Shown piece by piece: positions 60,552-64,000 of a stretch of DNA of 64,000 nucleotides. Numbering within the stretch: position 1 is the first letter of the stretch; every line of letters starts with the position of its first letter. The notes below the pieces were generated by a model. It was given only the letters and a program-made list of their open reading frames with translations. It was not told where the DNA came from and did no database searches. A program made the position numbers and the translations under genes. The DNA is from CBDFKB01 sp965248715 (GTDB lineage Bacteria > Pseudomonadota > Alphaproteobacteria > Rhizobiales > Rhizobiaceae), in the NCBI GenBank assembly GCA_965248715.1, contig CBDFKB010000008.1, positions 310,001 through 374,000 of the forward strand, in the 5' to 3' direction.

Positions 60552-62339
60552 CTATGTGGCTTTTATTCCCGCCTTTAGCAACCGTTCCTGGAACAGGTCG
60601 CGCTCTTGTTGATTGAGAAAGAAAATCAGTCCGGTCATGACATGAAGGGTAAAGCCTGGCCGCTCATCCAACAAATCATCGGCGTGGCGTTTCGCCTCTT
60701 TCTCCTCGCCGGCCGCAATCAGGCTGGCAATCAGCATTAATTGCGCGGAAAGATATTCGGCCTTGCGGTCGGCTAACTGATTGAGTTTAAAGGCAGCTTC
60801 TTCGAAGCGGTCGAGCAGATAAAATACCCGGCCAAGCCCCATCAAATACCAGTCCGGGTGCATCGGATTAAGTCGGACCGCCTTTTCGATTTCGTCAAGC
60901 GCGGTTTCATAGTCGCCTATCACGCTCAGGGACAATCCGTGAAAGGCCAGCGCATCGGCATTGCTGGGCGCCTGGGCAATCGACTTTTCCAGCATCGGTA
61001 ACGCCAGATCGGGACGACCGAGCCAAAGATGGGATGCGCCAAGGGCGGCATATCCCCAGAAATCACGCTCGTCGAGTTCGATCGCGCGCCGCGCAGCTGC
61101 TTGTGCGGCGGTAAAATCGGCGACCGGATCGTCGGAATAGGCCACTGTGCCGGCACGGTGTAGCAACATCCAGGAATGCACCATGTGAGCGCGGCCGTAT
61201 TCCGGGTCGAGCTCGAGTGCCCGTTTGACCAATTCCAAGCCTTCTTCGATGTCGGCGCGGGTGGTCTTGCGAGACAATACATAGGCTTGGTTGGTTAATT
61301 GATAGGCATCGAGTTTTGCCGGATCAAAACGCCGCGACTGTTCATAGGCCAAATTGGCGATGCGGTTGAGCAGTTTGGAATTAATCACCGCAGTTAATTC
61401 GTCTTGAACCGCAAAAACGTCATCGATGGTGCGGTCCATACGTTCGGCCCACACATGAACGTCATCTTTGGCGTCAATCAACTGTACACTGAGGCGGATG
61501 CGGTCACCGGATTTGCGTAAGCTGCCTTGCAACACATAGCGCACCCCCAGTTCCTCGCCGATTTCGACGATGCTGCGGTTTGAACCCTTATAGGCAAAGC
61601 TGGAGTTACGCGCGATCACGAACAACAATGGATCACGCGACAGTTCGGTGATCAGGTCTTCAACCATGCCGTCGGCAAGAAATTCCGTGTCCAGGTCGCC
61701 TGATAGGGTTTTAAAGGCGAGGATCGCGATCGACGGCTTGCTCGGCAGCGGCAAGGGCGCGACCGCCGGAATTTCTTGGGGTTGGCTGCCATTGGACCCG
61801 GTAACCGGCACCGGCTTCTTCTGGTCGGGCAGCCAGCGCCACACTCTGACTGCCGGTTCGATGTTCTTGAGCGCGGTTTCGCCCATATCGGCGAACGAAA
61901 TGTTGAAGCGTGAACGCAGATTTTGGAACACTGCATCGGAAATGCAAATCCCTCCGGGTTCGGCAATACTTTCCAAACGGGCCGCGATATTGACCCCATT
62001 GCCAAAAATGTCACCGTCTTCGTCGACGATGATTTCACCAAGATTGATGCCCATACGGTAATGCATCGTATTGTTATCGGCTTCATCGCTGTTTTCGTTG
62101 ATGTCACGCTGGGCTTGCACTGCGCACTCGACCGCGTTCGACAATCCGTTGAAAGTCACCAACAGTCCGTCGCCGGTATTCTTGACGATCCTGCCGTTGA
62201 ATTTCTCGATTAGTGGTGAGAAAAGTTCGCGCTCATGGGCCTTCTTGCGCGTAATGGTACCGGCCTCGTCGCGTGCCATGTGGCGACTATAGCCAACCAT
62301 GTCGGTTGCCAGAATGGCCGCCAAAACCTGTTGTGACAT
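60552..62339 (-). CDS. Class III adenylate/guanylate cyclase with TolB-like and TPR domains
   Basis: This 595-residue soluble protein has an N-terminal class III cyclase domain (about 1-180). Metal-binding D13 (A-T-D-M-V-G-Y-S) and D57 (N-T-G-D-G-L-L) are present, and V-N-I-A-A-R-L-E carries the transition-state Asn and Arg. A TolB-N-like domain (about 205-330: P-S-I-A-I-L-A-F, F-L-A-D-G-M-V-E-D-L) and C-terminal TPR repeats (about 370-580) follow. Multi-domain cyclases like this are abundant in Hyphomicrobiales. It probably makes cAMP in response to a signal read by the C-terminal part. It is divergent from another cyclase gene. Confidence 0.92.
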   Translation of the reverse strand: MSQQVLAAILATDMVGYSRHMARDEAGTITRKKAHERELFSPLIEKFNGRIVKNTGDGLLVTFNGLSNAVECAVQAQRDINENSDEADNNTMHYRMGINLGEIIVDEDGDIFGNGVNIAARLESIAEPGGICISDAVFQNLRSRFNISFADMGETALKNIEPAVRVWRWLPDQKKPVPVTGSNGSQPQEIPAVAPLPLPSKPSIAILAFKTLSGDLDTEFLADGMVEDLITELSRDPLLFVIARNSSFAYKGSNRSIVEIGEELGVRYVLQGSLRKSGDRIRLSVQLIDAKDDVHVWAERMDRTIDDVFAVQDELTAVINSKLLNRIANLAYEQSRRFDPAKLDAYQLTNQAYVLSRKTTRADIEEGLELVKRALELDPEYGRAHMVHSWMLLHRAGTVAYSDDPVADFTAAQAAARRAIELDERDFWGYAALGASHLWLGRPDLALPMLEKSIAQAPSNADALAFHGLSLSVIGDYETALDEIEKAVRLNPMHPDWYLMGLGRVFYLLDRFEEAAFKLNQLADRKAEYLSAQLMLIASLIAAGEEKEAKRHADDLLDERPGFTLHVMTGLIFFLNQQERDLFQERLLKAGIKAT

Positions 62340-62445
62340 CTATACCCCGTCATCGGTCCCAAAGCGCCCCAACGCCTTATGCGCACAGATTTGACCATGC
62401 GGCGGCATCGCGATGCAAGCACTCAATCTTGATTGGTGTAATTAT

Positions 62446-62484
62446 ATTCGAGAATAGCAACAATTTCTTCAATCTATTCCTCGA
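62446..62484. promoter_or_regulatory. Imperfect inverted repeat in the cyclase divergent region
   Basis: TCGAGAATAG and CTATTC-C-TCGA face each other across about 18 nt with a single bulged C. It lies beside the perfect palindrome at 62496-62530, between two divergent cyclase genes. Confidence 0.4.
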
Positions 62485-62495
62485 GCACAAAATTG

Positions 62496-62530
62496 CAATC
62501 CGTTCAATCTTGTTCACATTGAACGGATTG
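62496..62530. promoter_or_regulatory. Perfect 13-bp inverted repeat between divergent cyclase genes
   Basis: CAATCCGTTCAAT (62496-62508) and ATTGAACGGATTG (62518-62530) are exact reverse complements separated by 9 nt. The site lies 157 bp from one start and 87 bp from the other. Both genes read away from it, so it is not a terminator; a dimeric-regulator operator is the simplest reading. Confidence 0.6.
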
Positions 62531-62616
62531 GACTTGTTTCGAACATGGCGCTGAAAGATTGCAATGCATCGATTACGGTATCATACCAATGACCGCAGCG
62601 CGCAGGACATCACCGC

Positions 62617-64000
62617 ATGAATACGACCATTACCAAACAGGAACACCAACCACCGACAAATGTCGGTCCGTTGCAAAATGTGTTCACCGATATTTATCAA
62701 CAAGTAGTTCGCCGGCCCAATGTGTCTGCGCTTCCGCTACGGGTATTTCGGGCAATTAGGGAGCGCGAACGCACCAACGAGGTGCTGGCGCGTTTGATCC
62801 AGCTCGCCATTATCATATTTTTCAGCGTGATCTTCGTCATTTCGCCCAAAACCTCCCCAGATGAAGCATTTTCCCCGGTTCCATATGTGTTGGCCACTTA
62901 TTTCTGCTTCAGCGTATTCGGCCTGATTTGGGCGATCAGAGCCCGCTTGCCAGACTGGTCGGTGTACGGCTCGATCCTGTTTGATTTTGGGCTGCTGTAT
63001 GGCCTGCTGATCAGCTTCCATATCCAGTACATGCAGCCTGCATCCTTCACCTTGAAGGCGCCGGCGCTCATGTATGTGTTCATATTTATCACAATTAGAG
63101 CGTTGCGGTTCGAGCCAAAATTCGTCGTCGCGTCAGGCATGGTCGCGGCGACTGGCTGGCTAGCGGTCATTTTCTACGTGATCAATGTGGACCCGCAAAA
63201 CGCCATGCGCACCCATTCCTATGTGGAATATCTAACCAGCAACACGATTTTGATTGGCGCCGAGGTCGACAAAATCGTTTCGATTGCCCTGGTGACAGCG
63301 ATCTTGGCGCTGGCGGTTCGCGGCAGCAACAATTTGCTGGTTCAGTCGGCTGCCGAAAAAACTGCGGCCGATGATTTCTCCAGGTTTTTCGATAAAAGCA
63401 CCGCCAGCGATATTCGCAATGCCCAGGCAAATCTTCAAGCCGGAGAAGGCGAAAAGCGCCAGGCGACAATCATGAACGTGGATTTACGTGGATTTACCAT
63501 CATGGCGTCCGACATGGATGCCTCCATGGTAATGCGGGTCCTATCGGCCTACCAAAACCGAACAGTTGCAATCATCCACGACCATGGCGGCGCCATCGAC
63601 AAATTCATGGGCGACGGCATTATGGCAACCTTCGGGATCGCCGGGCGTGATGACCAACCAGCTGCCGGCGCGCTTGATGCTGCCGAAGCGATCCTCAACG
63701 AGGCGCGGCAATGGCCGCAAAGCGACAACCGGCTGCTTCGCGGCCTGAGCATGGAGCGCATCGGCATTGGTATCGCTTCGGGCGAGGTTGCCTATGGCGC
63801 GGTCGGTGGCACCGGGAGGTTGGAGATGACCGTGATCGGTGCTGCGGTCAACCTTTCTGCCAAATTGGAGAAACACAATAAGCAGCTTGCCACCCGTTGC
63901 CTGTGCGACGGGGAGACATATGATTTAGCGCTGCAGCAGGGATATCGCGGCCAGCTTACTGCGGACCGCATCAAGACTCAGGTCGACGGAGTTAACGATC
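62617..64000 (+). CDS. Membrane-anchored class III adenylate cyclase, 3' end cut by window edge
   Basis: An open frame from the ATG at 62617 continues past the window edge (at least 461 residues). About six transmembrane helices occupy residues 65-245. A class III cyclase domain follows from about 280 with metal-binding D289 (N-V-D-L-R-G-F-T) and D333 (F-M-G-D-G-I-M-A-T-F-G), and N412 in A-A-V-N-L-S-A-K. The usual transition-state arginine four residues on is lysine K416. The layout is that of rhizobial membrane cyclases. It is divergent from the TPR cyclase gene, with palindromes between them. Confidence 0.9.
   Translation, partial: MNTTITKQEHQPPTNVGPLQNVFTDIYQQVVRRPNVSALPLRVFRAIRERERTNEVLARLIQLAIIIFFSVIFVISPKTSPDEAFSPVPYVLATYFCFSVFGLIWAIRARLPDWSVYGSILFDFGLLYGLLISFHIQYMQPASFTLKAPALMYVFIFITIRALRFEPKFVVASGMVAATGWLAVIFYVINVDPQNAMRTHSYVEYLTSNTILIGAEVDKIVSIALVTAILALAVRGSNNLLVQSAAEKTAADDFSRFFDKSTASDIRNAQANLQAGEGEKRQATIMNVDLRGFTIMASDMDASMVMRVLSAYQNRTVAIIHDHGGAIDKFMGDGIMATFGIAGRDDQPAAGALDAAEAILNEARQWPQSDNRLLRGLSMERIGIGIASGEVAYGAVGGTGRLEMTVIGAAVNLSAKLEKHNKQLATRCLCDGETYDLALQQGYRGQLTADRIKTQVDGVND

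Overview
This window looks like chromosomal DNA of a methylotrophic alphaproteobacterium, most likely a member of the Hyphomicrobiales (Rhizobiales). The evidence is a near-complete assimilatory serine cycle set, a FDH3-type membrane formate dehydrogenase locus, N-methylglutamate-synthase-type genes with an ammonium transporter, a CtrA master regulator next to fliJ, GANTC sites near ctrA, and rhizobial-style palindromic intergenic repeats. The taxonomic placement is inferred from gene content only.

Layout. 1-10.3 kb: formate dehydrogenase locus. A divergent 4Fe-4S protein runs off the left edge; then DUF3305, DUF3306, a TorD-like chaperone, a small Tat-signal protein, fdhA, fdhB, fdhC, a WD40-propeller/cytochrome c fusion and a tiny membrane protein. 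10.4-16.5 kb (minus): a dipeptide/opine-type ABC importer operon (binding protein, two permeases, two ATPases) ending in a SAM methyltransferase. 16.9-28.7 kb: serine cycle. On the minus strand lie sgaA, a small unrecognised gene, mtkA, mtkB, hprA, ppc and a ScfR/RamB-like regulator; mclA and glycerate 2-kinase are divergent on the plus strand. 28.7-32.8 kb: an atypical crotonase and a bifunctional PutA. 33.2-40.5 kb: a glutamine-synthetase-like ligase (GmaS/GlnT), mgsC/B/A (glxD/C/B), AmtB, a small membrane protein and an XRE-cupin regulator. 40.6-42.9 kb: malic enzyme MaeB. 43.1-50.6 kb: an RpiR regulator divergent from N-formylglutamate-amidohydrolase-like, TRAP transporter (DctQ, DctM, DctP), glutamine-synthetase-like and Fe-alcohol dehydrogenase genes, read here as a possible gamma-glutamylation route for an amine or amino alcohol. 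50.9-52.5 kb: ctrA divergent from fliJ. 52.5-53.8 kb: a repeat island with a truncated transposase and several kinds of palindromic element. 53.9-57.0 kb: a WbpM/CapD-like nucleotide-sugar dehydratase and a FkbM methyltransferase. 57.6 kb: tRNA-Phe. 57.9-60.4 kb: gyrB. 60.5-64 kb: two divergent class III cyclases, the second cut by the right edge.

How the genes fit together. Formate oxidation supplies electrons. The serine cycle (sgaA, hprA, glycerate kinase, ppc, malate thiokinase, malyl-CoA lyase) assimilates C1 units with glyoxylate regeneration. Amine nitrogen and carbon are handled by glutamate-conjugating enzymes. glyA, mtdA, fch, ftfL and the N-methylglutamate dehydrogenase genes are not in the window. 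The most interesting signals are the GS/Fe-ADH/TRAP/amidohydrolase cluster, the TTTTGTAA-type sites shared by the serine cycle divergent promoter and its candidate regulator, the WD40-cytochrome c gene, and the palindromic repeats whose stems vary by compensatory change.
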